Of a DNA stretch of 64,000 bases, positions 27,947 to 37,421 are shown piece after piece. How positions within the stretch are numbered: position 1 is the stretch's first letter; every line of letters begins with the position of its first letter. The position numbers were made by a program, and so were the translations under genes. The notes beneath the pieces were generated by a model, which was not told the origin of the DNA, made no database searches, and saw nothing but the letters and a program-made list of their open reading frames with translations. This DNA is from Neptuniibacter victor (GTDB taxonomy: Bacteria; Pseudomonadota; Gammaproteobacteria; Pseudomonadales; Balneatricaceae), in contig AP025763.1 of NCBI GenBank assembly GCA_027943745.1, forward strand, positions 2,914,001 to 2,978,000, given 5' to 3'.

Positions 27947-29008
27947 TTAGCTTTCCAATAAGTTTAACTGCTTTGGCTGATCCTGTTTTTCATCTAACAA
28001 ACGATAACCCACCCCGATCAATCTAACAGGCCTCGACCCACGATTATAAGCATCGCACAGCAACTGGCGAAAATGAGCTAAATCGGGAAGCATCACCGTA
28101 TTCTCAGCGGTTGTTTGGACAAAATCATAAAACTTAACTTTAACCACCACCCCCGCTATCGATCTTGTCTCTTGGTACTTACTATACCGCTGCTCCAGCT
28201 CTTCGAGTAACATCGGTAATTGTGATAAACATTGCTCGATTGTTTGCAGATCTTTTGGATAAGTATGCTCAACACTAATGGATTTTCGAACCCTGCTCGT
28301 CTTAACAGGTCGATGATCAATCCCACGCGCTAAATCAAACAACCGTTTACCAAACTTGCCAAACCTTTCCACTAAATCGATTAGTGACTTAGCTCGTAAA
28401 TCCGAACAGGTAGCGATGCCCAAATCGGATAGTTTCTCTGCAGTTTTGTCCCCTACACCTGAGATTTTACTGACGGGTAAATCAACAAGGAAATCTTCTA
28501 CCTGATTCGGCGTTATGACATAAAGCCCATCCGGTTTCTGCCAATCACTGGCAATCTTGGCAAGAAACTTATTCGGTGCCACACCCGCCGAGATCGTAAT
28601 TCCAACCTCCCGTTTTACCCGCATACGTATCTCTTCCGCAATCAATGTAGCACTACCGGAATGATGCTCAGTCCCTGTCACATCTAGAAATGCTTCGTCT
28701 AAAGATAGCGGCTCTATTAGTGAGGTGTAATCTAAAAAAATACTCATTATCTGTTGAGATACTTCTTTATATTTAGCCATGTTTCCTGGGATAACCAACA
28801 AATTAGGACATAACTTCAGCGCATTCGCAGTAGACATTGCAGAACGAATACCAAATTCACGTGCGGGATAGTTACAAGTGGCAATTACACCACGGCGATC
28901 CGACCTCCCACCTATCGCTAAAGGGATCTCACTAAATTCCGGATTATCACGCATCTCAACAGCAGCAAAGAAGCAGTCACAATCACAGTGGATAACTTTC
29001 CGCTGCAT
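27947..29008 (-). CDS. dinB: DNA polymerase IV
   Basis: Y-family translesion polymerase of the SOS/stress response. The N-terminal active-site Asp is in IHCDCDCFFAAVEMRD. The catalytic SLDEAFLDVTG block is present at about residue 100, followed by the helix-hairpin-helix segment VSKISGVGDKTAEKL and a little-finger domain. Length is 353 residues with the ATG at 29008; a TTG directly before it is also in frame, but GGTGGG is placed better for the ATG. The C-terminal QLNLLES resembles a sliding-clamp-binding motif (Q-x-x-L-L type). No clear LexA box was recognised upstream. E. coli DinB has 351 residues. Confidence 0.95.
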   Translation of the reverse strand: MQRKVIHCDCDCFFAAVEMRDNPEFSEIPLAIGGRSDRRGVIATCNYPAREFGIRSAMSTANALKLCPNLLVIPGNMAKYKEVSQQIMSIFLDYTSLIEPLSLDEAFLDVTGTEHHSGSATLIAEEIRMRVKREVGITISAGVAPNKFLAKIASDWQKPDGLYVITPNQVEDFLVDLPVSKISGVGDKTAEKLSDLGIATCSDLRAKSLIDLVERFGKFGKRLFDLARGIDHRPVKTSRVRKSISVEHTYPKDLQTIEQCLSQLPMLLEELEQRYSKYQETRSIAGVVVKVKFYDFVQTTAENTVMLPDLAHFRQLLCDAYNRGSRPVRLIGVGYRLLDEKQDQPKQLNLLES

Positions 29009-29154
29009 CAACCCACCAAATACTGTTTATTTATACAGCATTATAACTAAAGTAAATCATAACAACACACCCTAGCGCTAATACCATTACAAAGCTTTGC
29101 TATGCTTGTGAATAACAACTAACAATGAAAGTACATATATAACTAGGGAAAAAT

Positions 29155-29340
29155 ATGCAATACGCCCCTAAAGGTGACGAAGTACGCTCTGGTTTAGATC
29201 GGCGACAAATAAAGGATCGTCGCGAGGAGATCCGCTTTGAACCACAAAAAAAAGACAGACGTAAAAATGATGGACGTCGTAAAGATGACAATGACCTTTG
29301 GACCAAAGCGATAAGAGAGTCCGATGCTGCGGCAGAATAA
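29155..29340 (+). CDS. small highly charged protein with DRR repeats
   Basis: A 61-residue protein, very rich in Arg, Lys and Asp, with repeated DRR units (LDRRQIKDRREE, KKDRRKNDGRRKDD). AGGG lies eight bases before the ATG. No structure beyond low-complexity charge is seen; it is probably disordered and could bind nucleic acid or membrane surfaces. It lies 84 bp upstream of the OlsF-like gene on the same strand, without a terminator between them, so joint transcription is possible. No function assigned. Confidence 0.6.
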   Translation: MQYAPKGDEVRSGLDRRQIKDRREEIRFEPQKKDRRKNDGRRKDDNDLWTKAIRESDAAAE

Positions 29341-29424
29341 CCCCCGGATAACTTTTACTATGTCATCAAACGGTAAGATTACTGTCAAAGTTTAGTCACC
29401 ATATTCACATATCGTTTTCACACT

Positions 29425-31197
29425 ATGAATACACGTGAAAACAACCTCATCATAAAAGAGCCTACAATTAATGTAGAAAAAGCTCTTGTCAGTAAATATC
29501 CAGCTTTTGTGGATAAACCGGCGCCATTTAAACGCTCTGCTTTATTCATGTTACGTAAGCTCGTACACGAAACCGAAATTAATAGTTTTCTTGAATTAAA
29601 CAGAGATGCTACTGGTTTTGAGTTCATCGAAAGGGTTCTGGAATATTTCAACTTTGGTTACAGCATCAGCAATCATGATCGCGCCAATATCCCCTCGTCT
29701 GGACGTGTTGTTATTATTGCCAACCATCCTTTAGGTGCGTTAGACGGGCTATCTCTGCTTAAAATGATTGGAGAGGTACGCCGTGATGTCAAAATTGTCG
29801 CTAACGATGTGTTAATGAATTTTGATCCAATAAAAAACTTATTTTTACCCGTTGATAATCTGGGTAAAAGCACCCGAAAACGTGATATTGAACGCATCGT
29901 TGAAGCGCTGAATCAAGAACAAGCGGTTATTGTTTTTCCTGCAGGGGAAGTCTCTAGGGCAGGAATTACAGGCGTAAAAGACGATAAGTGGAATAGTGGC
30001 TTTATCCGATTTGCTCGAAAGGCCAATGCTCCCGTTCTACCTATTTTTATTGGGGGGAAGAACTCCTCCCTGTTTTATAGCATCTCCTATATCAACAAAG
30101 CTCTCTCGACCATGATGCTAGCACGCGAAATGTTTAATAAGCGTTCTGTCACTATACCAATGCGTGTGGGTGAGCCTATCGCGTTCAGTCAAATAGATGC
30201 GGTTCCGGTATCGACCGCTGAGAAAGCCAAGCTACTAAAAAAACACTTATATAAGATCGCTAAAAACAAAAAACCACTGTTTATCACAGAAAAAACCATT
30301 GCTCACCCTCAGGACCGCCAAACGCTCAAGCAAGAGTTAAGGGACTCCGAACTTCTAGGTGAAACGATAGACGGTAAAAAGATATACCTGTTTGACTACA
30401 AAGCTGAGTCAGCTGTTATCCAAGAGGTGGGAAGGCTTCGTGAAATAGCTTTTCGTTGCGTCGGCGAAGGTACAGGAGATAAAAAAGATCTCGATCAGTA
30501 CGACCACTATTACCGTCATTTAATCCTATGGGATGAAGACGAACTTGAAATAGCGGGAGCATATCGACTCGCAGAAGCGGGCAAAATTGATCACAATTCT
30601 GAAACGCCCCTCTATAGCTCAACGCTTTTCAAATACAGTGAACAGATGCAACCCTATTTTGCTCAAGGAATTGAACTTGGCCGTAGCTTTGTACAACCGA
30701 AGTATTGGGGGAAACGCAGCCTCGATTACCTTTGGTACGGTATCGGAGCATATCTTAGAAAACATCCAGAAATACGCTATATGTTCGGCCCCGTCAGTTT
30801 GAGTAACAACTACCCTCGTGCTGCCAAAGATATGCTGGTTTGGTTTTATCGCCACTATTTTGGCGATAATGAAGACTTAGGGCATTCTTTCGCGCCTTAC
30901 AATTTAGACCAAGAAACACTCGCCAATATGGAACTACTCTTTGCAGGCGATAATTACAAAGCGGATTTCCGTATCCTGAAAGAGCAACTTGAATTTCTTG
31001 GTGTCAGTGTGCCTACACTCTATAAGCAATACAGTGAGCTTTGTGAAGATGGTGGGGTGCGCTTCCTAGACTTTGGCGTTGACGCAGATTTTAACTACTG
31101 CATCGATGGATTAGTGCTCGTAGATATTGAATTTGTAAAAGCGAAAAAAAGAAAACGTTATATAGGTGATGCAGTTGAAACGACAACTGACTTGTAA
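29425..31197 (+). CDS. olsF: bifunctional acyltransferase, OlsF-like ornithine-lipid synthase
   Basis: Predicted to make ornithine lipids, phosphorus-free membrane lipids, at the inner membrane. Residues ~40-290 are a PlsC-like O-acyltransferase (NHPLGALDG from N100, FPAGEVSR). Residues ~310-580 are an OlsB/hemolysin-like GNAT N-acyltransferase (EVGRLREIAFRCVGEGTG, ELGRSFVQPKYWGKRSLDYL, MFGPVSLSNNYP). This order, O-acyltransferase first and N-acyltransferase second, is that of OlsF of Serratia. OlsF-type fusions are also widespread in Gammaproteobacteria with the second substrate unproved, so the symbol is given with moderate confidence. The strong terminator is at 31287-31326. Confidence 0.82.
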   Translation: MNTRENNLIIKEPTINVEKALVSKYPAFVDKPAPFKRSALFMLRKLVHETEINSFLELNRDATGFEFIERVLEYFNFGYSISNHDRANIPSSGRVVIIANHPLGALDGLSLLKMIGEVRRDVKIVANDVLMNFDPIKNLFLPVDNLGKSTRKRDIERIVEALNQEQAVIVFPAGEVSRAGITGVKDDKWNSGFIRFARKANAPVLPIFIGGKNSSLFYSISYINKALSTMMLAREMFNKRSVTIPMRVGEPIAFSQIDAVPVSTAEKAKLLKKHLYKIAKNKKPLFITEKTIAHPQDRQTLKQELRDSELLGETIDGKKIYLFDYKAESAVIQEVGRLREIAFRCVGEGTGDKKDLDQYDHYYRHLILWDEDELEIAGAYRLAEAGKIDHNSETPLYSSTLFKYSEQMQPYFAQGIELGRSFVQPKYWGKRSLDYLWYGIGAYLRKHPEIRYMFGPVSLSNNYPRAAKDMLVWFYRHYFGDNEDLGHSFAPYNLDQETLANMELLFAGDNYKADFRILKEQLEFLGVSVPTLYKQYSELCEDGGVRFLDFGVDADFNYCIDGLVLVDIEFVKAKKRKRYIGDAVETTTDL

Positions 31198-31286
31198 TCT
31201 GTATTCAATTGCTCGAAAAAGCTGCTTTAACAACCGTTAAAAGAACAACGTCTAGCGAACAGCGCTAGAAAGCAGATATGATCAAT

Positions 31287-31326
31287 AAAAAAACCGCGCC
31301 AATCTCAGGATTGACGCAGTTTTTTC
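31287..31326. terminator. bidirectional intrinsic terminator after olsF
   Basis: An imperfect stem (A-run, CCGCGCCAATC, TCAG loop, GATTGACGCAG, T-run) with two mismatches lies between the convergent olsF-like gene and the 31343-33100 gene. Flanking A6/T6 serve both directions. Confidence 0.8.
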
Positions 31327-31342
31327 CGTTAAATGGAATAGG

Positions 31343-33100
31343 TTACTTTGCTGGTGCAGCTATATCAGCTTCACTCATCAATTCGATTCCCTGAGCATTC
31401 AAATTAATATCCATTTTGACACGCATATCCATATTTTTAAGCATTTGCAGCTGCTCTGTCATTTCCGGATCACCGCTCATCTCCAAAATAGGAACGACTG
31501 GCGCTAGCATCTTTTTATAGTCCATAGAGAAATTAAAAAGTCCGTTGCTAACAGCATCTTCTTTCCCGAGCGCGTCAGCAATAGCAGCGCCTTTATCACC
31601 ATTGTAAATAACAAGATGCTTACCTTTAACGGCCAACATCGGCTGAACATTTACCTCAGGAGGGATCGGTAACATAGTGGAAAGATCGACTGCACTTCCA
31701 TCTTGCGGTAATTGAATATGCGCTAATGGCGGTGCGAATGTTTTAGCCATATTAAATAATACAGCAGGGTTTTCAGCTGTAAGAGAGACAATCGCATCTA
31801 AGGAATTAAGTTGCGGCTCTGGTCCTTCCATATTCAGAGAGAAATCCTGAATACCCATCGCAACCCCTTTTACACCTTGAGCCATTCCCGTAAACATAGC
31901 CAAAGCCGCTGGGTTAGCAGCTCGAGTAGATGATTGCATCTCAACCAATGGCGCACATTTATAAGTAGGTTCTAGCATATTGCTCCATATACTAGATAAC
32001 GCTGGACTCAATTTATTAGCATCGATACCAAGCCCCATACCAAATACTTGTGCTTTGCCCAAGTATGATGGAATAAAGCCCTGCATAGATGTCAAAGCAT
32101 CTAAAACAACTTTGTTATTACTTTCAAAAACCATCGCTGCTTTCATATAAGTATGCGTTGCGGTGATTTTCATATCATCTTTGCTTCGCATCCCAATCAC
32201 AGTACGTGGCCAGTTTGCAGCAATCGCCCCCATCTCAGCTTGGCATTCAGCGGTTCTTACTTCAGCCAAACCATCTTTGTCACCATCAACTTCCATCGCT
32301 TTAGTGATCATTGTTGCTAAAGCATTTCCGTTCGCCGTCGTGAAAGCCTTTACTAGGCCCTGATGATCGATATAAGAAAGTGAGGTTTTAACAAAGCCAT
32401 GTTTTTTCTGGATAGATTCCAATACACCAGCATCTTTAAGCGAGGCAGTCGGTTTTTCCTGAGCAAGTGCTAACGCAAGATCAGCAGGTGTATTCGCATG
32501 CGTATTGATACTCCACGTCGCCCAGCCATTTTCAACAGCCGCCACTAACTCAAACTTTTCACCTTTTTCATTATTCTCAAAAACATAGGCGCGATACTGC
32601 AGCTCTTTTATTGTGCGAGCCTCATGCTTAAAGCCACTCTCGAGTTCAGCTTTATCTAGCACAGCCCAAAAGCTTTTTGCATCGGTGACTTGATAACGCA
32701 TCACAGGCATAAACCCAACAGCATAAACAAACGCTTTTATTTCATCAGGTAGCGCAAATGTTTTTTGAAATTCAGCCGGCGTGTTCATTCCTTGGAAGTA
32801 AGACTTAACTAAGCTTGCCAAAAAACTCTGCTTAGGCTCATTTTCATCATCCAACTCTTCCAAAAAATCGTTAGGTACTTTGGCTTGAGCAAATGTTGTC
32901 GATTGCAAATATTCTTTAAGAGGGAATGCTTCCATTTGTCCGGAGAATAAAACAGTATCTGCAGGCACATATGCCAATGGGCTATATGCAGCCGAACCGC
33001 CTTCACCGCCTGGTTGACTTACCATATACCCAACTGCTCCGGCTGCTACAACGGCTCCGGCAATAATGACTTTACGCACCTTATAAAACTCCATTTCCAT
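31343..33100 (-). CDS. large membrane-anchored or exported protein of unknown function
   Basis: A 585-residue protein. An N-terminal hydrophobic segment (residues ~9-27, VIIAGAVVAAGAVGYMV) acts as signal anchor or uncleaved signal, so the bulk should be periplasmic. The mature part begins PLAYVPADTVLFSGQMEAFP, an opening seen in DUF3352-like exported proteins, but I do not claim that family. There are few cysteines and no enzymatic motif. The sequence has blocks of Ala/Met/Leu helices and ends with a beta-like repeat. It is flanked by convergent olsF and divergent VWA genes, so it is transcribed alone. Ribosome-binding site weak at both in-frame ATG codons (33100, 33094). Confidence 0.7.
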   Translation of the reverse strand: MEMEFYKVRKVIIAGAVVAAGAVGYMVSQPGGEGGSAAYSPLAYVPADTVLFSGQMEAFPLKEYLQSTTFAQAKVPNDFLEELDDENEPKQSFLASLVKSYFQGMNTPAEFQKTFALPDEIKAFVYAVGFMPVMRYQVTDAKSFWAVLDKAELESGFKHEARTIKELQYRAYVFENNEKGEKFELVAAVENGWATWSINTHANTPADLALALAQEKPTASLKDAGVLESIQKKHGFVKTSLSYIDHQGLVKAFTTANGNALATMITKAMEVDGDKDGLAEVRTAECQAEMGAIAANWPRTVIGMRSKDDMKITATHTYMKAAMVFESNNKVVLDALTSMQGFIPSYLGKAQVFGMGLGIDANKLSPALSSIWSNMLEPTYKCAPLVEMQSSTRAANPAALAMFTGMAQGVKGVAMGIQDFSLNMEGPEPQLNSLDAIVSLTAENPAVLFNMAKTFAPPLAHIQLPQDGSAVDLSTMLPIPPEVNVQPMLAVKGKHLVIYNGDKGAAIADALGKEDAVSNGLFNFSMDYKKMLAPVVPILEMSGDPEMTEQLQMLKNMDMRVKMDINLNAQGIELMSEADIAAPAK

Positions 33101-33345
33101 ATATTTTTCATGATACTAACTGATCAGTGTTTCACTGTCCTTAATTCATAGCGAAAATAGGAATAATTCTTATATAAGAATAACCAACTGGAAACCTCGA
33201 CTAGCACCAACACCGCTATTTAAACCTCTATACTTGATACGAGAACCGTGAACAAACACTCGCTTTTAATGTCTTATTTATAGAGAAAGCCAATAGCAGG
33301 CATCACGCTCAAATTAGGGTTATATAAAATTGGGGTTAAGTAAAA

Positions 33346-34059
33346 TTGATAAAAAAAGATAAAAGAGACGTGGGGCTAGCGCCAACTTCAAGCGCTCAGG
33401 AGATTGATAGTTTCTTACACCAAGCGAAAAGCCTGTCTAACACCTCACACACTAAAGGCGCTAGGCTATTATTTTCACTCGATGCGACAGCAAGTCGCCA
33501 GTCGACTTGGGATCATGCCTGTCATCTACAATCCAAAATGTTTCTAGCGACGGATACCATTGGCTCATTAAATATTCAGTTGTGTTATTTCAACGGTTAC
33601 AATTTTTTTTATTCCAGCCCGTGGTACAGCAATACGGAGCAACTACTGAATAAGATGAATTCAGTACAGTGTTCTGCTGGGCATACTCAAATCGGTAAAC
33701 TATTAAACCATGCCATCACTGAAACACGGAAAGAGCCGATAAAAGCGATCGTTTATATCGGGGATAGTATGGAAGAAGATATCAATCTTTTGTCTTCTAT
33801 GGCTGGCACCTTAGGGCTACTGAAAACGCCAATTTTTATTTTCCAAGAAGGTAACGATTTAATAACCAAAAGAGCTTTCAAACAGTTTGCTCAACTTTCT
33901 GGAGGCGCTTATCATGCATTTAATAACGCTAGTTCCTCTTTGCTTGCTCAATTGCTAATAGCCGTAGCAATCTATGCAAGTGGCAACAAAAAGGCCTTGC
34001 AGGATTACAGCGCACAACAGAACCAAGAAATTTCTGTTTTTTTAGAACAGCTAAAATAA
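33346..34059 (+). CDS. VWA-domain protein
   Basis: A cytoplasmic von Willebrand A-like protein, 237 residues. The domain runs ~40-220, opening LLFSLDATASRQSTWDHA, where DATAS stands in for the DxSxS metal-site motif. Later strands are AIVYIGDSMEEDI and PIFIFQEGND. The frame starts with TTG at 33346; the next in-frame ATG is deep in the domain, so a TTG start is credible. It is followed after 10 bp by a J-domain membrane protein whose GTG start has AAAGGA upstream, so they form an operon. This VWA plus membrane J-protein pairing is known in other Proteobacteria, but I know of no described role. Confidence 0.82.
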   Translation: MIKKDKRDVGLAPTSSAQEIDSFLHQAKSLSNTSHTKGARLLFSLDATASRQSTWDHACHLQSKMFLATDTIGSLNIQLCYFNGYNFFYSSPWYSNTEQLLNKMNSVQCSAGHTQIGKLLNHAITETRKEPIKAIVYIGDSMEEDINLLSSMAGTLGLLKTPIFIFQEGNDLITKRAFKQFAQLSGGAYHAFNNASSSLLAQLLIAVAIYASGNKKALQDYSAQQNQEISVFLEQLK

Positions 34060-34069
34060 AGGATAATCA

Positions 34070-34789
34070 GTGAATCCAATCAGTTTAGTACTCTTAGCCG
34101 GACTTGCTCTCCTTATTAGCATCTGGTTACGTTCATTACCTAAAAAAAGAAGAAATCGAACAATCATTATGATTGTTCTAGCTTTAATCTCTCTATTCGT
34201 ACTGCTAATGGCGTTCACGGGCCGTTTACATTGGGTCGCGGCGGTCTTTGCAGGCTTACTGCCATTTAGCCGAAATATACTTCCCATTTTAATCAGAGCA
34301 GCCCCCTTTATTGGCGCATGGTACAAAAGACGCCAACAAACCCATACCAAAGCTGATAATCAATCAGAAGTGAATACCGAAATTCTATTAATGCGGTTAG
34401 ATCATGATTCAGGTGTGATGTATGGAACAGTAAAATCAGGCCCCTATGCAGGTAAAGAACTAGGTTCATTGAGTGAATCTGAATTCCTAAACTTACTCGC
34501 CTATTGCCGTGAACACGATAGTGAATCCGCTCGCTTACTCGAAGGCTACCTAGATAAACGTTTTGGCGATAGCTGGAGGGATGACGATGCAACCGCGAAC
34601 CCTACACAGCATAGCCCCCATAAAGATCAGGAAGCATATGAAATTTTAGGGTTAAAACCAGGCTGCAGCCGAGAAGATATAATTAACGCTCATCGTCGTT
34701 TAATGCAAAAGAACCATCCTGACCGAGGTGGAAGTGATTATCTCGCCGCTAAAATAAACGACGCTAAAGATTATCTATTGGACGATTAA
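34070..34789 (+). CDS. membrane J-domain (DnaJ-like) protein
   Basis: A 239-residue protein. N-terminal hydrophobic segments are ~2-19, ~27-47 and possibly ~50-70, then a cytoplasmic linker. A J-domain forms the extreme C-terminus ([16 protein letters not shown]), with the Hsp70-stimulating HPD at 216-218 in [12 protein letters not shown]. This layout (membrane helices first, J-domain last) recalls Tim14/Pam18-type co-chaperones and would recruit DnaK to the membrane. The start is GTG at 34070. It is encoded 10 bp after the VWA gene, and its last 26 bp overlap the convergent lipoprotein gene. Confidence 0.88.
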   Translation: MNPISLVLLAGLALLISIWLRSLPKKRRNRTIIMIVLALISLFVLLMAFTGRLHWVAAVFAGLLPFSRNILPILIRAAPFIGAWYKRRQQTHTKADNQSEVNTEILLMRLDHDSGVMYGTVKSGPYAGKELGSLSESEFLNLLAYCREHDSESARLLEGYLDKRFGDSWRDDDATANPTQHSPHKDQEAYEILGLKPGCSREDIINAHRRLMQKNHPDRGGSDYLAAKINDAKDYLLDD

Positions 34790-35786
34790 AACGTCGGAAT
34801 ACTCGCTCAGGACCAACACGTTCCAACCTAAGTCCTGAGCTACCATATGTTGAACTATATCCTTTAAGCGCAAGACCACCCTGTTTATCACGCTGAAATA
34901 TAAGGATTTCATTCTCCTCTCGACCGTCAATATCGGTCAAATGGACCACAATCTTTCCTGAACTTAAACGCTTCCACGTACCTTTCTGCACAATAAGAGG
35001 CTGACGATTGCGATAATCCTGAGTTAAAAAAGCATTGTTCTCTGACGTTATATCTAAGGAGATAAAACGCCCTAAACTATTAATCCCTGGCAATAGCGTA
35101 GTATACAAACCAGGTAGCGTACGTATTTCTAAATTACCACGGCGACCACACCCTTTATAAACCTTCCCATTCAGAGTCATTTCCGAAGCATACTCATATT
35201 CAATACCAAATCGATCAACACAAGATTGCTCTAATAGGCGTAACGTTAAAGAATGGAAGTCTAACCCCTTTGCGGTACTGCTCCACTCATAGCCATTCCC
35301 TAAATTAATCGGTTTGCTACGAGGAAAAATAAGCTGTGCTAAGCGACCATAATTCTGGACAAAGATCCCCTCTTCTCGAAGATCTGCGATCCAAAGAGGG
35401 TTATTTCCTGCCGCTCTAAATTCATTCCCTGATAACTCATGGGCACAAGTAAATTGATTCCCACCGAGCATATGCACTTTATAGACCTGCCAAGCCTCGC
35501 CAGGCGCAATATGATCACCGCTCATTTCGGCATAAACAGCAGGAGCACCTGTACGAGACAAGCGTTTTTTCAATTTACCCGTATGATCGTTTATCTGCTC
35601 ACTTTTATTAACATAACAGGCCTTAAAGTTAAGTACCCCTTCATCAATAGAAACAATACCGCGGCGAAATAGCGGGCCGGCATCCCCCCCTAAATTTGAA
35701 GGAACATTTTGACAGGCGGATAAAAAAGTAAGCACAATAGAGCCAAATAAAAACTGACGTAAGCGCTTACATTTGAAGGTTTTCAT
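34764..35786 (-). CDS. outer-membrane-type lipoprotein of unknown function
   Basis: A 340-residue precursor with a signal peptide ending in the lipobox LSAC (C25). QN follows the Cys, so it is not the inner-membrane Asp retention signal. The mature part shows an NlpE/META-like beta-rich character ([43 protein letters not shown]), close to the loose COG3015/COG3650 type, but no definite family is claimed. It overlaps the J-domain gene tail to tail by 26 bp (34764-34789). Single transcription unit, divergent from the TetR gene. Confidence 0.75.
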   Translation of the reverse strand: MKTFKCKRLRQFLFGSIVLTFLSACQNVPSNLGGDAGPLFRRGIVSIDEGVLNFKACYVNKSEQINDHTGKLKKRLSRTGAPAVYAEMSGDHIAPGEAWQVYKVHMLGGNQFTCAHELSGNEFRAAGNNPLWIADLREEGIFVQNYGRLAQLIFPRSKPINLGNGYEWSSTAKGLDFHSLTLRLLEQSCVDRFGIEYEYASEMTLNGKVYKGCGRRGNLEIRTLPGLYTTLLPGINSLGRFISLDITSENNAFLTQDYRNRQPLIVQKGTWKRLSSGKIVVHLTDIDGREENEILIFQRDKQGGLALKGYSSTYGSSGLRLERVGPERVFRRFNRPIDNL

Positions 35787-35851
35787 ATTAAGTATTGCTA
35801 GAGTAGTATGGAATACTGATAATAAGCCAATAGATCATGGAGGGCAAAGAT

Positions 35852-36445
35852 ATGGCAAGGCCAGCGGAGTTTGACCGTTCGGAAGTTTTGGATAAAGCGA
35901 TGAACGTGTTTTGGAGAACAGGATATAGTGCAACATCAGTCACAGATTTAGTTGATGCAACGAAGTTAAAGCCTGGTTCACTGTACGGTGCGTTTCAAAG
36001 TAAACGTGGGCTATTTCTAGAAGTTATCGACACTTACTCTGTACGCAGTATCGAACGTGTCACTAAAGCGATGAGTGAAACGTCTTCACCTGTTAAAGGA
36101 ATTGAAGAATTCTTCCAACGTTTCTGTCATGAATTGGGCAACGATGAAATTGGTAAAGGCTGCCTGATGGTAAATACCATGTTAGAGCTAGCGACGGAAG
36201 ACGACGAGATTCGTGAACGTATCAGTAATTATCTTGGCCAGGTTGAGCAGAACTTTCATGACGCATTGATCAAAGCTCAGCAAATTGGTGAGATAGATAA
36301 GACAAAAGATGCGGCAGATCTAGCAACCTACCTGATGACCTGCATCTGGGGTCTGCGTGTATTAAGCAGCAAGCGCCCTGAACCAAGTAAATATGAAGCT
36401 GTCGTCAGCAACATTCTCCTGTCATTACACAGCCCACAGCATTAA
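35852..36445 (+). CDS. TetR-family transcriptional regulator
   Basis: A 197-residue DNA-binding repressor type. The N-terminal helix-turn-helix (ARPAEFDRSEVLDKAMNVFW, then YSATSVTDLVDATKLKPGSL, YGAFQSKRGLFLEVID) is typical, followed by a helical ligand domain. The frame is open from 35837, but MARPAEF is the usual start, and GGAGGG at 35839-35844 precedes the ATG at 35852, so that start is chosen. It lies 51 bp past the divergent lipoprotein start. A repressor of the lipoprotein or itself is possible; no effector is known. Confidence 0.9.
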   Translation: MARPAEFDRSEVLDKAMNVFWRTGYSATSVTDLVDATKLKPGSLYGAFQSKRGLFLEVIDTYSVRSIERVTKAMSETSSPVKGIEEFFQRFCHELGNDEIGKGCLMVNTMLELATEDDEIRERISNYLGQVEQNFHDALIKAQQIGEIDKTKDAADLATYLMTCIWGLRVLSSKRPEPSKYEAVVSNILLSLHSPQH

Positions 36446-36466
36446 GGCCGAAGATATTAAACGATA

Positions 36467-36498
36467 CTAAAACGCAGTAATAAAGCACTGCGTTTTAG
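36467..36498. terminator. bidirectional terminator after tetR
   Basis: A 12-bp stem (CTAAAACGCAGT 36467-36478, ACTGCGTTTTAG 36487-36498) with an 8-base loop lies between convergent genes. The T4 is within the stem and T4CG follows later, so strength is moderate. Confidence 0.7.
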
Positions 36499-36510
36499 TG
36501 GCCTTTTCGT

Positions 36511-37326
36511 TTATTTCACGTCATAAGCGCAACGAAACCCAATAGATCCATATATTCCCCGCCCGCTGACCGGAGGTTTTACGTTTCGAAAAGAACTGCG
36601 TAAATTATTGGTATTTTCATCCCACGAACCACCGCGCACAACTCGCTGGCGTCCGCTACTAGGACCTACAAGATCCCCTTTAGCATAGCGAGCCAATGCA
36701 TCTTTTTCATACCAGTTCATGGTCCACTCACCCGCATTGCCATGCATATCATTCAAACCCAAGCTATTCGCTGCACGGCTGCCCCGTGGCCAGGTTCTAT
36801 CTTCTCCACATCCATCCGGTTCATTAGAAACACTTCCCATCGTCACGCCATCATCTAAAATAGCATGCTTGCAACTCACATTTTGTCCCCAAGGGTATCG
36901 CGTCACAGACTCACCTCGAGCAGCTTTTTCCCACTCAGCTTCTAACGGTAAACGCCCTCCCTTCCAGTGACAATAATCCAATGCTTGTTGCCAATCGACA
37001 CAATTAGCTGGGTGATCATCACGCCCTACTGCACCGATATTACAATATTTATTTCGTTGAAAATCTTTCGGGCGCTGGCATTTTCCTGCACTAATACAGG
37101 CATTGTATTCGGCTACGGACACTTCATTAACATCCAACTGAAACGCTGGAACATCAACAGTGACGCCACCTTGGCTACCTTCATCATTTTCGCAGTCAGT
37201 ATCATCTACTGAGCAACCCATTTGAAATACACCACCGTCTATCAGAACGCTCTCTGATGCCGCATAAGCGCTATATGTGCCAGCACTCGACAATAAGAAA
37301 ACAGCAGAAATAATTGCTCGATTCAT
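36511..37326 (-). CDS. exported formylglycine-generating-enzyme (SUMF1)-like protein
   Basis: A 271-residue protein with a signal peptide (residues 1-22, AVFLLSSAGTYSAYA) and an SUMF1/FGE-sulfatase domain. The run of motifs is typical: GGVFQMGCS, FQLDVNEVSVAEYNACI, GGRLPLEAEWEKAARG, YPWGQ, MHGNAGEWTMNWY, RVVRGGSWDENTNNLRSSF and IGFRCA. The fold is used by formylglycine-generating enzymes and by other non-heme-iron or binding proteins. No sulfatase lies nearby, so activation of a sulfatase is not shown. The mature part is Cys-rich (at least eight), suggesting disulfides in the periplasm. The ATG has AGGGGG upstream. Single gene. Confidence 0.88.
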   Translation of the reverse strand: MNRAIISAVFLLSSAGTYSAYAASESVLIDGGVFQMGCSVDDTDCENDEGSQGGVTVDVPAFQLDVNEVSVAEYNACISAGKCQRPKDFQRNKYCNIGAVGRDDHPANCVDWQQALDYCHWKGGRLPLEAEWEKAARGESVTRYPWGQNVSCKHAILDDGVTMGSVSNEPDGCGEDRTWPRGSRAANSLGLNDMHGNAGEWTMNWYEKDALARYAKGDLVGPSSGRQRVVRGGSWDENTNNLRSSFRNVKPPVSGRGIYGSIGFRCAYDVK

Positions 37327-37421
37327 TATGAACCCCCTGCAAAGATGATTGGACTAATTATTTTTATCACCTCAAAATAGAGTCTAATTACTGTAAATAG
37401 TTTCAACCTAGGCCAAATTTT

